Origin: Thiomonas delicata
GTDB lineage: Bacteria; Pseudomonadota; Gammaproteobacteria; Burkholderiales; Burkholderiaceae_C
Assembly (NCBI RefSeq): GCF_900088825.1
Contig: NZ_LT592171.1
Coordinates: 854,425 to 918,424, forward strand
Length of the DNA stretch: 64,000 bases
Reading direction: 5' to 3'
Shown here one piece after another: positions 33,494 to 41,439 of the stretch; position 1 is the stretch's first letter, and the number at the start of each line of letters is the position of its first letter. The position numbers and the translations under genes were made by a program. Under the pieces are notes generated by a model. It had not been told where the DNA came from and ran no database searches. It was given only the letters and a program-made list of their open reading frames with translations.

Positions 33494-36400
33494 CGAGAAA
33501 AGCACGAAAGCCCCCAACGCCTGGATCGCCATCAATCACGGCCTTGACACTGACCATAGGCTTGCGCCCTACATCCTGGTTCTGAAGGCTGACCGGTCCC
33601 TCTACCAGGCCATCGGGGAGGACGACTGGGTCCTGGTCCTGACGCCAGCGGGAGACATCACCCGTGTCGGGCGTGTGCTGCGGGTTCGTTCCGATCTCGC
33701 AACCACCACGCTCTATTTCGACCGATTGCTGTCGATCTCCGAACCCATCTCGATCAGCCTCACCGCACTCACAACCCCATCCTCTGGAAGCGTCGGTCGG
33801 GTCCAGTGGACGGATTTCGTCGAAGCCCTGCCCAAGGTACTGAACAAGACCATCGCCGAGGTGCCGACGATCGGCTCCGACGCCAGATCGCCTCAATACC
33901 AGCAAGAGCTCGCCTACATCCGCGAATTGCTGCAACTGGCCGTGATGGACGACCTGCTTGGCCCGGCTGGCGGCCCTCATGAGCGCATCGTCGACATGGG
34001 TGTACGGGATCGCTACCTGGTGGGCAAGCTTGCTCCACGCGAGGCGGCGCAAGGTGGTATTGAGGGGCTTGAGGGACCGCTGGCGAACGAAGAGGCCGAA
34101 GAGCCGACAGATCCGAAGGTTCCAGGCCAGCACGAACCTGGCGCGGAATTCGGCACGGCGACGGGGCGTGTAGAGCCCGAGTCCGACGCCACCGACGAGA
34201 TTGATGCCGCCAGCAATCAATCGTTGGTGCCGAGCAGTCTGGGCATGACCTTCTGCGTGGATGGTGATGCCGAGCAGATCGAAGTCGAGGTGCACTGGGG
34301 ACGCTACGAGCGCTGTGATGAGCACGAGATCTTCCGCACCCGCAAGAGCAAGGAGTCCGGCGCCGAGGAACAGACCAAGGCCAAGGTATGGCAACGCATC
34401 CCCTGTGGCGGCAAGTTGGTGTTGCCGCTCACCGAGGGCGTGATCCCTCATCAGGCGCCGGACAATACCTATCCCGAAGTGCGGGTGCAAGGCTCGGTGC
34501 GCGCCAAGAATGCGAATGGCGATCGCTTGGTGACGCTGTTCTTGGTCAACGCACAGGAGGAGCCCGACACCAACCGGGATACGGCCTGGGTCTTCCAGCC
34601 AGAGCTGATCGTTCGCGCTGAGCCAGAAGCTCCTAAGCGTGCAATATTCCGTCGCCGCCCCGTGCTGGATGCAGACGGTATGGACCCGGAGCGTGAGTCT
34701 CTGGAGATGATCTACCGAAACCGGGTTGAGTTCGCGGTCGGCCATGGCGTCGCCGTTCATGCAGAGACAGCGGATGACGTGACCCTGGCCACTGAGGTGC
34801 GGACCATCGTCATGCCGCAGTACGAGGTGCAGGTCACCGAGACACCGGGGCTGGACCCCGCCGACCGCCCCGCGATGAAGAAAATGGTGAGCAGTGGCCT
34901 GCTCGACATGCAGCGCCTCGCCACGCTGGACATTGATCCTTTGGTCGATGCCCTAAACCTGCTGACCAAGGATTACGGCGCATGGATTGACGAGCAGCGT
35001 GCGCGGGTCAGTGTCGACGTACTTGGCTACGCCGCGCAAGCACAGCAAGCGATGAATCGATGCCAGGAGATTCAAAAGCGTCTACAGCAGGGTATCGACA
35101 CGCTGAAGAGCGATGAGAAAGCCCTGGCCGCCTTTCGGTTTGCCAACCTAGCAATGGCCACGCAGCGCGTGCGCAGCCAATACGCCCTTGAGGTCCGGCG
35201 CGGCAAGGACGTCACCGTCGAGCAGTTCGACGTTCTGAAGAACCGCAGCTGGCGCCCGTTCCAGCTGGCTTTCCTGCTGCTCTCGATCCCGTCACTGGCC
35301 GACCCAAGTCATCCGGATAGGGTGCAGCCCGTCGAATCCTATGCCGACCTGCTGTGGTTCCCCACCGGCGGCGGTAAGACCGAGGCCTACCTGGGTGTGG
35401 CCGCCTTCACCATGGCAATTCGGCGCATGCAGGGGAACCTGGGCGGCTACGACGGCTCGCGCGGTCTGGCAGTGATCATGCGTTACACCCTGCGTCTGCT
35501 CACACTTCAACAATTCCAGCGCGCCACCGCGCTGATCTGTGCCATGGAAGTCCTGCGGCGCGAGGCACTGGCCAAGGGCGACGAATCGCTCGGCACCGAA
35601 CCCTTCACTATCGGACTGTGGGTGGGCAACAAGGTGACACCCGGAACGACCGAGGACAGTCATCGGGCCATTGAGGACATCCGCAACCCCGGCAAGTACA
35701 ACGCCGGGTCGGCGTCTCCGGCGCAGTTGACCAGTTGTCCTTGGTGTGGCTCAGAGGTCGCGCCAGGCCGCGACGTGGAGGTCGACAAGGGCCGTGGACG
35801 CACTTTCGTCTACTGCGGAGACAAGAAGGGCCGCTGTGACTTCTCTAAAGGCAAGTCCAGCAAGCTACCCCACGCAGGCATCCCGGTGCTCGTCGTGGAC
35901 GAGGAGATTTACCACCGTCCCCCGACGATGATGATCGCCACCGTGGACAAGTTCGCCATGATGGCGTGGCGCGGCCAGGTGCGCACGCTGTTCGGTCGAG
36001 TTGGCCAGGAATGCGAGCGACATGGCCTCCTATGGCAGGGTGCGGACTGCAATGGCAACCATCAGGCCGGAAAAGGACTGGCTGCCACCAAGGTCAAGAA
36101 CATCAGCCCGATCCGCCCCCCGGACCTGATCATCCAGGACGAATTTCACCTGATCAGCGGACCGCTCGGAACCATGGTCGGCTTGTACGAGACGGCCGTG
36201 GACGAGCTGTGCAGTTGGAAGCTCGGGGAGCATTCCATCAAGCCGAAGATCATTGCCTCGACCGCGACGGTGCGCAAGGCGCGCGAACAGGTGAATAACG
36301 TCTTCATGCGCCGCGTGTCGGTATTTCCGCCGCACGGGTTGGACGTGGAGGACAACTACTTTTCGGTACAACGACCGATCAAGGAAAAACCGGGTCGGCG

Positions 36401-37520
36401 CTATCTCGGGGTCTGCTCACCTGGCAGTTCGCGACCCGCGATGCTGATCCGCGTCTACACAGCATTCCTGACCGCTGCTCAGGCACTGTTCGATCGTTTC
36501 GGCGAGGCTGCAGATCCGTACATGACCATGGTCGGTTACTTCAACTCGCTGCGTGAGTTGGGCGGCATGAAGCGTCTGGCCGAGGATGACGTGCAGACCC
36601 GTTCCTACCGGGTGCAGATGAGCATGGTGGAGCGGCCAGCATTGGCACAGCGCAGCGTCAGTAATATTCGCGAGCTGACGTCTCGGGTGTCCAGTCAGGA
36701 CATTCCCAAGTACCTCGACAACCTTGAGGTGAAGTTCAAAGCCGAATACGACACTGCCACTGGCAAGTTTGTGACCAAGTGGCAAGAGGGTGACACCCGC
36801 GCGATCGACGTGGTGTTGGCGACCAACATGCTTTCGGTGGGCGTCGACGTCAATCGCTTGGGGCTCATGGCGGTGAATGGTCAGCCCAAGGGCACGGCGG
36901 AATACATCCAGGCCACCAGTCGTGTCGGCCGCTCTTTTCCCGGCTTGGTCTGCACCGTGCTCACCTGGGCACGGCCACGCGACCTTTCGCACTACGAGAC
37001 CTTCGAGCATTACCACGCCACCTTCTACAAGCATGTCGAGGCGCAGTCGGTGACGCCCTTCTCGCCGCGCGCGATGGACCGTGGACTCACTGGCTCTTTG
37101 CTGAGCCTGATGCGACTTGAGAACGATGTATTCAGCCCCAACGAGGGTGCGGGCAAGCTGGACAAATCCGACCAGAGCGAGATCCTTGATGCCATCGACG
37201 TCCTGGTCAAGCGGGCATGGAATGTCAGCGAGCTGTCCAGCACGAAGAGCTTGGCAGAACAGGAGCTTAAGGAGCGCGCAGACGAGTGGGCCAAGGAGGT
37301 CAGCGTCCCGGGTCGAACGCTGGCTTATGAAAAGCGTGGGCCGAATGCGGCTACGACCAAGAATTTGATTGAGGCACCCGGCATCAAGCCATGGGACAAC
37401 TGGACGGTGCCCATGTCAATGCGCGAGGTGGAGCCCGGCGTGCGTCTGATTATGAATACCAGCCACATAACGGACGACCACGCTTGGAAGCCTCGTCCTG
37501 CGACGAAGGATGAGGATTGA
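33486..37520 (+). CDS. drmA: DISARM helicase DrmA
   Basis: A 1344-aa superfamily 2 helicase. Walker A is WFPTGGGKTEAYLG (near residue 627), motif II is IIQDEFHLISG (near 885), motif III is ASTATVRKA, and motifs V-VI are LATNMLSVGVDVNRLG and YIQATSRVGRSFPG. A zinc-finger-like segment lies between motifs I and II (CPWCGSEVAPG then YCGDKKGRCDF, near 755-785). The ATG at 33486 overlaps the upstream stop by 8 bp and follows an AGAGGAAG ribosome binding site. DrmA works with DrmB in a DNA-binding complex in known DISARM systems. The stop is 2 bp before drmB. Confidence 0.9.
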   Translation: MADEKSTKAPNAWIAINHGLDTDHRLAPYILVLKADRSLYQAIGEDDWVLVLTPAGDITRVGRVLRVRSDLATTTLYFDRLLSISEPISISLTALTTPSSGSVGRVQWTDFVEALPKVLNKTIAEVPTIGSDARSPQYQQELAYIRELLQLAVMDDLLGPAGGPHERIVDMGVRDRYLVGKLAPREAAQGGIEGLEGPLANEEAEEPTDPKVPGQHEPGAEFGTATGRVEPESDATDEIDAASNQSLVPSSLGMTFCVDGDAEQIEVEVHWGRYERCDEHEIFRTRKSKESGAEEQTKAKVWQRIPCGGKLVLPLTEGVIPHQAPDNTYPEVRVQGSVRAKNANGDRLVTLFLVNAQEEPDTNRDTAWVFQPELIVRAEPEAPKRAIFRRRPVLDADGMDPERESLEMIYRNRVEFAVGHGVAVHAETADDVTLATEVRTIVMPQYEVQVTETPGLDPADRPAMKKMVSSGLLDMQRLATLDIDPLVDALNLLTKDYGAWIDEQRARVSVDVLGYAAQAQQAMNRCQEIQKRLQQGIDTLKSDEKALAAFRFANLAMATQRVRSQYALEVRRGKDVTVEQFDVLKNRSWRPFQLAFLLLSIPSLADPSHPDRVQPVESYADLLWFPTGGGKTEAYLGVAAFTMAIRRMQGNLGGYDGSRGLAVIMRYTLRLLTLQQFQRATALICAMEVLRREALAKGDESLGTEPFTIGLWVGNKVTPGTTEDSHRAIEDIRNPGKYNAGSASPAQLTSCPWCGSEVAPGRDVEVDKGRGRTFVYCGDKKGRCDFSKGKSSKLPHAGIPVLVVDEEIYHRPPTMMIATVDKFAMMAWRGQVRTLFGRVGQECERHGLLWQGADCNGNHQAGKGLAATKVKNISPIRPPDLIIQDEFHLISGPLGTMVGLYETAVDELCSWKLGEHSIKPKIIASTATVRKAREQVNNVFMRRVSVFPPHGLDVEDNYFSVQRPIKEKPGRRYLGVCSPGSSRPAMLIRVYTAFLTAAQALFDRFGEAADPYMTMVGYFNSLRELGGMKRLAEDDVQTRSYRVQMSMVERPALAQRSVSNIRELTSRVSSQDIPKYLDNLEVKFKAEYDTATGKFVTKWQEGDTRAIDVVLATNMLSVGVDVNRLGLMAVNGQPKGTAEYIQATSRVGRSFPGLVCTVLTWARPRDLSHYETFEHYHATFYKHVEAQSVTPFSPRAMDRGLTGSLLSLMRLENDVFSPNEGAGKLDKSDQSEILDAIDVLVKRAWNVSELSSTKSLAEQELKERADEWAKEVSVPGRTLAYEKRGPNAATTKNLIEAPGIKPWDNWTVPMSMREVEPGVRLIMNTSHITDDHAWKPRPATKDED

Positions 37521-37522
37521 AC

Positions 37523-39382
37523 ATGACGACGACCAATAAGACGCCAGTCGGAGAAGTCAGACCCAGTCAGTTGCTCTGGACCTATGGGCCCGGGGCATTG
37601 ATCGACCTGCCGAGCCTGTCGGTGGTGACGCTCGGGATCGACCGTTGGGAGAAGGATCGCTGCCAGCCGATCCAGGAGGCCAGACTGCTTGCCGCCGTAA
37701 GGAAGGTACTGGGCGGACAGGTCGAGAACCTGCGTATGCCGCCCTTCCAGAAGAGTGAGCTCGTCGACCCCTGGTCCGCTGAGGCCAATATTGGTGTTCC
37801 CGTCCGGCCATTCCCTCGCTGGATGCGCTGCGTGAAGTGCGGCCTGCTCTCGCCCTTTGATGCAGGACTGTTTGAGATCAAGGAGCACCGCTTCAGACCC
37901 GAACGAACCCGGTTCGTCCACAAAAGCTGCCGGGGCTCCAAGGGCGATCAACCCGCCAAGGACGCGGATGCCGTCCCCGCTCGTTTCCTGTTAGCGTGCC
38001 GCGATGGTCACCTCGACGACTTCCCTTGGCACTACTTCGTACACGGTGGCAACAGCTCATGCAAGGGCACGCTGCGATTCTTCGAGAGTGGCGCGTCGCT
38101 GCAGACTGAAAACCTCTGGGTGAAATGTGACGCGTGCGGTGCATCGCGAAGCATGGCGCACGCCTTTGGCAAGGCGGGGAAAGAGAACTTGCCGGCGTGC
38201 CGTGGACGTCACCCTCACCTTGATCACTTCGACAACGAGTGTGACGAAGATGCGCGCGCGGTTCTATTGGGCGCCACGAATAGCTGGTTCCCGATCACAC
38301 TCTCGGCGCTCGCGATCCCTCAGACCAACGACCCGCTGAGTCAGCTTGTCCAGGACGGCTGGGAGTTCTTCGAAGAGCTGGAGTCCGAAGCCGAAGTGTC
38401 GGTGACGGTAAAGACGCTGAAGAAGGCCGGGGCTCTGCCAGGGATCGACAAATACCCGGCAGCGTCCATTTGGTCGGCCATCGAAGCGCACCGCAGCGGT
38501 GGCGGACAGGATGTCGTCGGTGAGGCTGATATCAAGGGCCCGGAGTGGGACGTGCTGACGGAGGCGAACCCTCCCACGGACTACCCACACTTCATGAGCA
38601 AGAAGGTCGGCACGCCGCCGGGCTTTGCGAACCAAATCAGCAGAGTGCTGCTCCTTGAGCGACTGCGCGAGGTCAATGCCTTGTTGGGTTTCACGCGGGT
38701 GGAGGCGCCCGAAGAGACGGGTGACCCGAACGATCGGCCCCAGATGGCCGACCTCTCGCGAGCCAAGCCGGATTGGGTTCCTGCGAACCAGGTCCATGGC
38801 GAAGGCATTTTCATGCAGTTCGACGAACAGGCGCTCGTGGCCTGGGAGGGGCTTCCTGCCGTCAAGCAGGTCGACAAGATGCTCCTGGGCGGCCACAGGG
38901 GATGGCGCAACTCACGCCATCTTGACCCGGATGAGGGCTACCCCGGTATTCGCTACGCCATGCTCCACACGCTCTCGCACCTGCTGATTCGTGAGCTGGC
39001 GCTGGAATGCGGTTACAACGCCGCGAGTATTCGCGAGCGAATCTATGCCGACATCTCGGGCGAAAACCCGCAGGCCGGCATTCTCATCTACACGGCGGCA
39101 GCCGACTCAGATGGGACGCTGGGCGGCCTCGTCGATCTCGGAAAACCAGAGAACCTCGGGCGCCTGCTGGAGCAAGCCTTGAACCGCTCGAAAATTTGCT
39201 CCTCGGACCCGCTCTGCTCCGAGCACGCCCCCCAAAAGGATAGATCACTCCACGCAGCCGCGTGCCATGCATGCAGCCTCGTCGCAGAGACATCGTGTGA
39301 GCGAGGAAATCGTTACCTTGATCGGTCATTGCTGGTGCCGACCTTGGAGCGTGTAGACGCAGCCTTCTTCAAGGGCTTGTGA
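37523..39382 (+). CDS. drmB: DISARM protein DrmB (DUF1998)
   Basis: A 619-aa protein. The N-terminus VRPSQLLWTYGPGALIDLPS is typical of DrmB. Two CxxC zinc sites appear near residues 100 (MRCVKCGLLS) and 200 (VKCDACGAS). The C-terminal DUF1998 domain (about 475-610) has HTLSHLLIRELALECGY, ILIYTAAADSDGTLGGL and a Cys cluster around AACHACSLVAETSCERGNR. It partners DrmA. Spacing is 2 bp from drmA and 1 bp to drmC, so the three are co-translated. Confidence 0.9.
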   Translation: MTTTNKTPVGEVRPSQLLWTYGPGALIDLPSLSVVTLGIDRWEKDRCQPIQEARLLAAVRKVLGGQVENLRMPPFQKSELVDPWSAEANIGVPVRPFPRWMRCVKCGLLSPFDAGLFEIKEHRFRPERTRFVHKSCRGSKGDQPAKDADAVPARFLLACRDGHLDDFPWHYFVHGGNSSCKGTLRFFESGASLQTENLWVKCDACGASRSMAHAFGKAGKENLPACRGRHPHLDHFDNECDEDARAVLLGATNSWFPITLSALAIPQTNDPLSQLVQDGWEFFEELESEAEVSVTVKTLKKAGALPGIDKYPAASIWSAIEAHRSGGGQDVVGEADIKGPEWDVLTEANPPTDYPHFMSKKVGTPPGFANQISRVLLLERLREVNALLGFTRVEAPEETGDPNDRPQMADLSRAKPDWVPANQVHGEGIFMQFDEQALVAWEGLPAVKQVDKMLLGGHRGWRNSRHLDPDEGYPGIRYAMLHTLSHLLIRELALECGYNAASIRERIYADISGENPQAGILIYTAAADSDGTLGGLVDLGKPENLGRLLEQALNRSKICSSDPLCSEHAPQKDRSLHAAACHACSLVAETSCERGNRYLDRSLLVPTLERVDAAFFKGL

Positions 39383-39383
39383 C

Positions 39384-40145
39384 GTGGAGAAGCTCTTGGA
39401 CGCCGTGGCAGCCGTGGTCTGTCTGGTCTCTCCTGAGAAGGTTCAGGCGATCGCCAACCGGATTCGTCGGACCGATTTCACTATAGCAGCCGACTCGCTT
39501 TCGGGGGTGGTCGGCACGCCTGCTGCCGCTGGGGTAGTGCATCAGCTCGTCGATGCCTGGCGAACGACCGCTGTTAGCGCCGAAGAGCTTGCATCAATGC
39601 TGCTTGCCGCCGGCCATGTCTTCACCAAGGCAGCCAACCAGCAATCCACAGAACTCGTGTGGACAGGGCCGACGACGCCCTTCGTTTCGGCCCGTCGAAC
39701 GGAACAGGCGTTGCTTCAGGTCATCAACGCCGCCAAGCAAACCCTGTTCATTACCAGTTTCGTTGCATACGACGTCTCGACCATCGTGAAGGCGCTGAAT
39801 GCGGCAAGCGAACGCGGTGTGGTGATTTCCATGCTGCTTGAGTTATCCCAGGATCACGGCGGCAGCATCTCATTTGATGCGATAGGCAAGATGACCGCGC
39901 TGGTTCCCGCTGCGAGGCTCTATGCCTGGCGGGAAAAGGCCGATCCGTTCTCAGGCGGGCGTGTCCACGCCAAAGTCGCTGCCGCCGATGGCAGGGTGTG
40001 CTTCATCACCAGCGCAAATCTGACCGGGCATGCGATGGAGAAGAACATGGAGGCGGGGGTACTAATTTCTGGCGGGAGTATCCCTCAGCTAATGATGCAG
40101 CATCTTGATTCACTTGTCGGGATGAAATTCATTGCTCGGGTTTGA
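39384..40145 (+). CDS. drmC: DISARM phospholipase D-like protein DrmC
   Basis: A 253-aa PLD-superfamily protein. A single HxKx4D motif, VHAKVAAAD, starts at residue 193 and is followed by SANLTGHAMEKNMEAGVLI. One motif per chain implies a dimeric active site, as in PLD-type nucleases. The GTG at 39384, one base after the drmB stop, is the only start giving a full-length N-terminus. In tested DISARM systems DrmC is reported as dispensable, so its exact role is open. The convergent integrase gene ends 35 bp downstream. Confidence 0.9.
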   Translation: MEKLLDAVAAVVCLVSPEKVQAIANRIRRTDFTIAADSLSGVVGTPAAAGVVHQLVDAWRTTAVSAEELASMLLAAGHVFTKAANQQSTELVWTGPTTPFVSARRTEQALLQVINAAKQTLFITSFVAYDVSTIVKALNAASERGVVISMLLELSQDHGGSISFDAIGKMTALVPAARLYAWREKADPFSGGRVHAKVAAADGRVCFITSANLTGHAMEKNMEAGVLISGGSIPQLMMQHLDSLVGMKFIARV

Positions 40146-40180
40146 AATTGGAGGAGGCCGACAAGAAAGCGGGCCGGCAG

Positions 40181-41212
40181 TTACCCCAACTTTGCAGCCA
40201 GTTTCTCCGCCTCGATATGCGTGTATCGCCTGAGCATGGCTAGTGTCTTGTGCCCAGTCATGCTCGCCACTTCCATAATGCCAAGTCCCTTTTCGAATAG
40301 ACAAGACGTCGCCTCATGTCGCAGATCGTGAAAACGTAAATTGGTAAGAAATGCCGGATCAGGTTTCTGATTTGCTTTGCCGCAGTCAGTTTCGTAGCTG
40401 CTTAGCGCACGCGCCTTGGTGCGTTGCCACGCCTTCTCAAAAGAGTCCTTGGATTTCCAGCCGAATACATGGCCGTCAAGACGACGCGGCAGGCTTCGCA
40501 ACGCTTCCACGGCCTTACTGGACAGCGCGACTGTCCGGCTTTCACCGTTCTTCGTTTCGGGAAGATGCGCGATGCGGCGACTTAGATCAATGCGTGACCA
40601 CTCCAAGCTGAACAGCTCGCCCAGGCGCATGCTGGTTTCAATCGCAAGAATGATGATTTGCCGCATGCCAACCGCACGGGATTCGGCGGCAGCCGGAAGA
40701 AGATATTCAAGTTCGCCAGGACGTAGTCGTCGATCCCTGGCTTTTGGCAACGCTGGTTTGCGGATGGCACGTGCAGGATTGCCTGACGGTAAGGGGATCG
40801 ACAATTCCTTTTCTGCGAACGTGAACACGCTCGACAAGGCGTTGAGATGATGCACGACAGTCTGGCTAGACAGTCCATCTGCCAGCAAGGTGTCACGCCA
40901 GGTTGCGACATCGACAGAACGGATGGCCGAAAGGAAATATGCTCCGAATATCTCGGAAGCAACGCGTAACCGCTGCGCCTGGGTGGGGTCGAGGGTGCGA
41001 GCCCCTTTGAGCCGGTCAGCAACTTCTTTGAAGGTGATTTTCCCGGCCTCATTGACGGCCGCTGCGATGTTGCCGCGTTGAAGGTCTCGTTCGACTTCTC
41101 GCGCCCAAGCCTCGGCGTCTATTTTCAGGTCAAAGGTGCGACTAAGCGTCGGCGCGCCCTTGCGCCTGACTTGAGCCATCCACCCCGACTTACGCTGCTC
41201 AATGTAGGCCAT
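40181..41212 (-). CDS. Tyrosine recombinase / phage-type integrase
   Basis: A 343-aa site-specific recombinase. An N-terminal arm-binding domain (about 1-60, YIEQRKSGWMAQVRRKG) and a core-binding SAM-like region (about 65-160) precede the catalytic domain with the Arg in SMRLGELFSLEW, HDLRHEATS, MTGHKT and the Tyr in LRRYTHIEAEK. The start at 41212 is preferred to the upstream 41251 frame, which runs through the putative arm site at 41234-41251. It sits 101 bp from attR and is transcribed away from it, convergent with the DISARM operon. Confidence 0.93.
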   Translation of the reverse strand: MAYIEQRKSGWMAQVRRKGAPTLSRTFDLKIDAEAWAREVERDLQRGNIAAAVNEAGKITFKEVADRLKGARTLDPTQAQRLRVASEIFGAYFLSAIRSVDVATWRDTLLADGLSSQTVVHHLNALSSVFTFAEKELSIPLPSGNPARAIRKPALPKARDRRLRPGELEYLLPAAAESRAVGMRQIIILAIETSMRLGELFSLEWSRIDLSRRIAHLPETKNGESRTVALSSKAVEALRSLPRRLDGHVFGWKSKDSFEKAWQRTKARALSSYETDCGKANQKPDPAFLTNLRFHDLRHEATSCLFEKGLGIMEVASMTGHKTLAMLRRYTHIEAEKLAAKLG

Positions 41213-41233
41213 GCAAAGCCCCTGAACGGGCAA

Positions 41234-41251
41234 TTCCCACTGAATTCCCAC
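41234..41251. repeat. Integrase arm-type repeat at the right end
   Basis: TTCCCACTGAATTCCCAC differs from the left-end copy at 11803-11820 by one base. It lies 22 bp upstream of the integrase ATG and 62 bp inside attR, so binding there could also autoregulate int. Function is inferred. Confidence 0.6.
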
Positions 41252-41313
41252 AAATGATAGCCCATATTTTGAAGAATCTAGGAATTAAGCTGATCCCAAT
41301 GGATCTTTATTTA

Positions 41314-41362
41314 GGCCTGTCACGCCGGGGGTCGCGGGTTCGAGTCCCGTCCACTCCGCCAA
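41314..41362 (+). repeat. attR: 49-bp direct repeat of the tRNA-Asp 3' end
   Basis: A perfect copy of 11674-11722, lacking the 5' 29 nt of the tRNA, so it is a tRNA fragment and not a second gene. The next base differs (G here, A at the left), fixing the repeat end. Confidence 0.93.
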
Positions 41363-41373
41363 GCATTCAAGTC

Positions 41374-41402
41374 AACCGGGCCTGCGCGGCCCGGTTTTTT
41401 TT
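41374..41402 (+). terminator. Rho-independent terminator, ancestral to tRNA-Asp
   Basis: AACCGGGCC pairs perfectly with GGCCCGGTT around TGCGC, followed by eight T residues. It lies 12 bp past attR and most likely terminated tRNA-Asp before the island inserted. Confidence 0.9.
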
Positions 41403-41439
41403 CGCCTTGACTTGGCGTCCTCAGCGTAGCGTGCCCGCT

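Larger units (their letters stand above)
22658..40145 (+). other. DISARM-type defence operon with added dcm, vsr and HEPN-like genes
   Basis: Eight genes on one strand with gaps of 21 bp or less or with overlaps: cytosine methyltransferase, vsr, drmD, drmMI, DUF4209/HEPN-like protein, drmA, drmB, drmC. Known class 1 DISARM comprises drmD, drmMI, drmA, drmB and drmC, and all five are here in that order. DISARM restricts incoming phage and plasmid DNA and marks host DNA by methylation. The m5C enzyme recalls drmMII of class 2, giving a mixed composition. No drmE is present. Confidence 0.88.
11674..41362. mobile_element. tRNA-Asp-integrated genomic island carrying a DISARM defence operon
   Basis: A segment of about 29.7 kb bounded by perfect 49-bp direct repeats derived from the 3' end of tRNA-Asp, with a tyrosine integrase next to the right repeat. 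It carries replication-type genes, a relaxase candidate, a coupling protein, an IS630-type element, a toxin-antitoxin pair and an eight-gene defence operon. No type IV secretion channel is encoded, so it is best described as a candidate integrative mobilisable element. Excision or transfer is not shown by the sequence. Confidence 0.9.

Noticed and set aside
24199-37520. BREX or type I R-M instead of DISARM
   Set aside because: No brxC/pglZ/brxL or hsdS/hsdR-like genes are seen. The drmA-drmB (DUF1998)-PLD run plus SNF2 helicase and large adenine methyltransferase matches class 1 DISARM.
41314-41362. A possible second tRNA-Asp
   Set aside because: It lacks the acceptor 5' strand, D-arm and 5' anticodon stem half, so it is only the attachment repeat.
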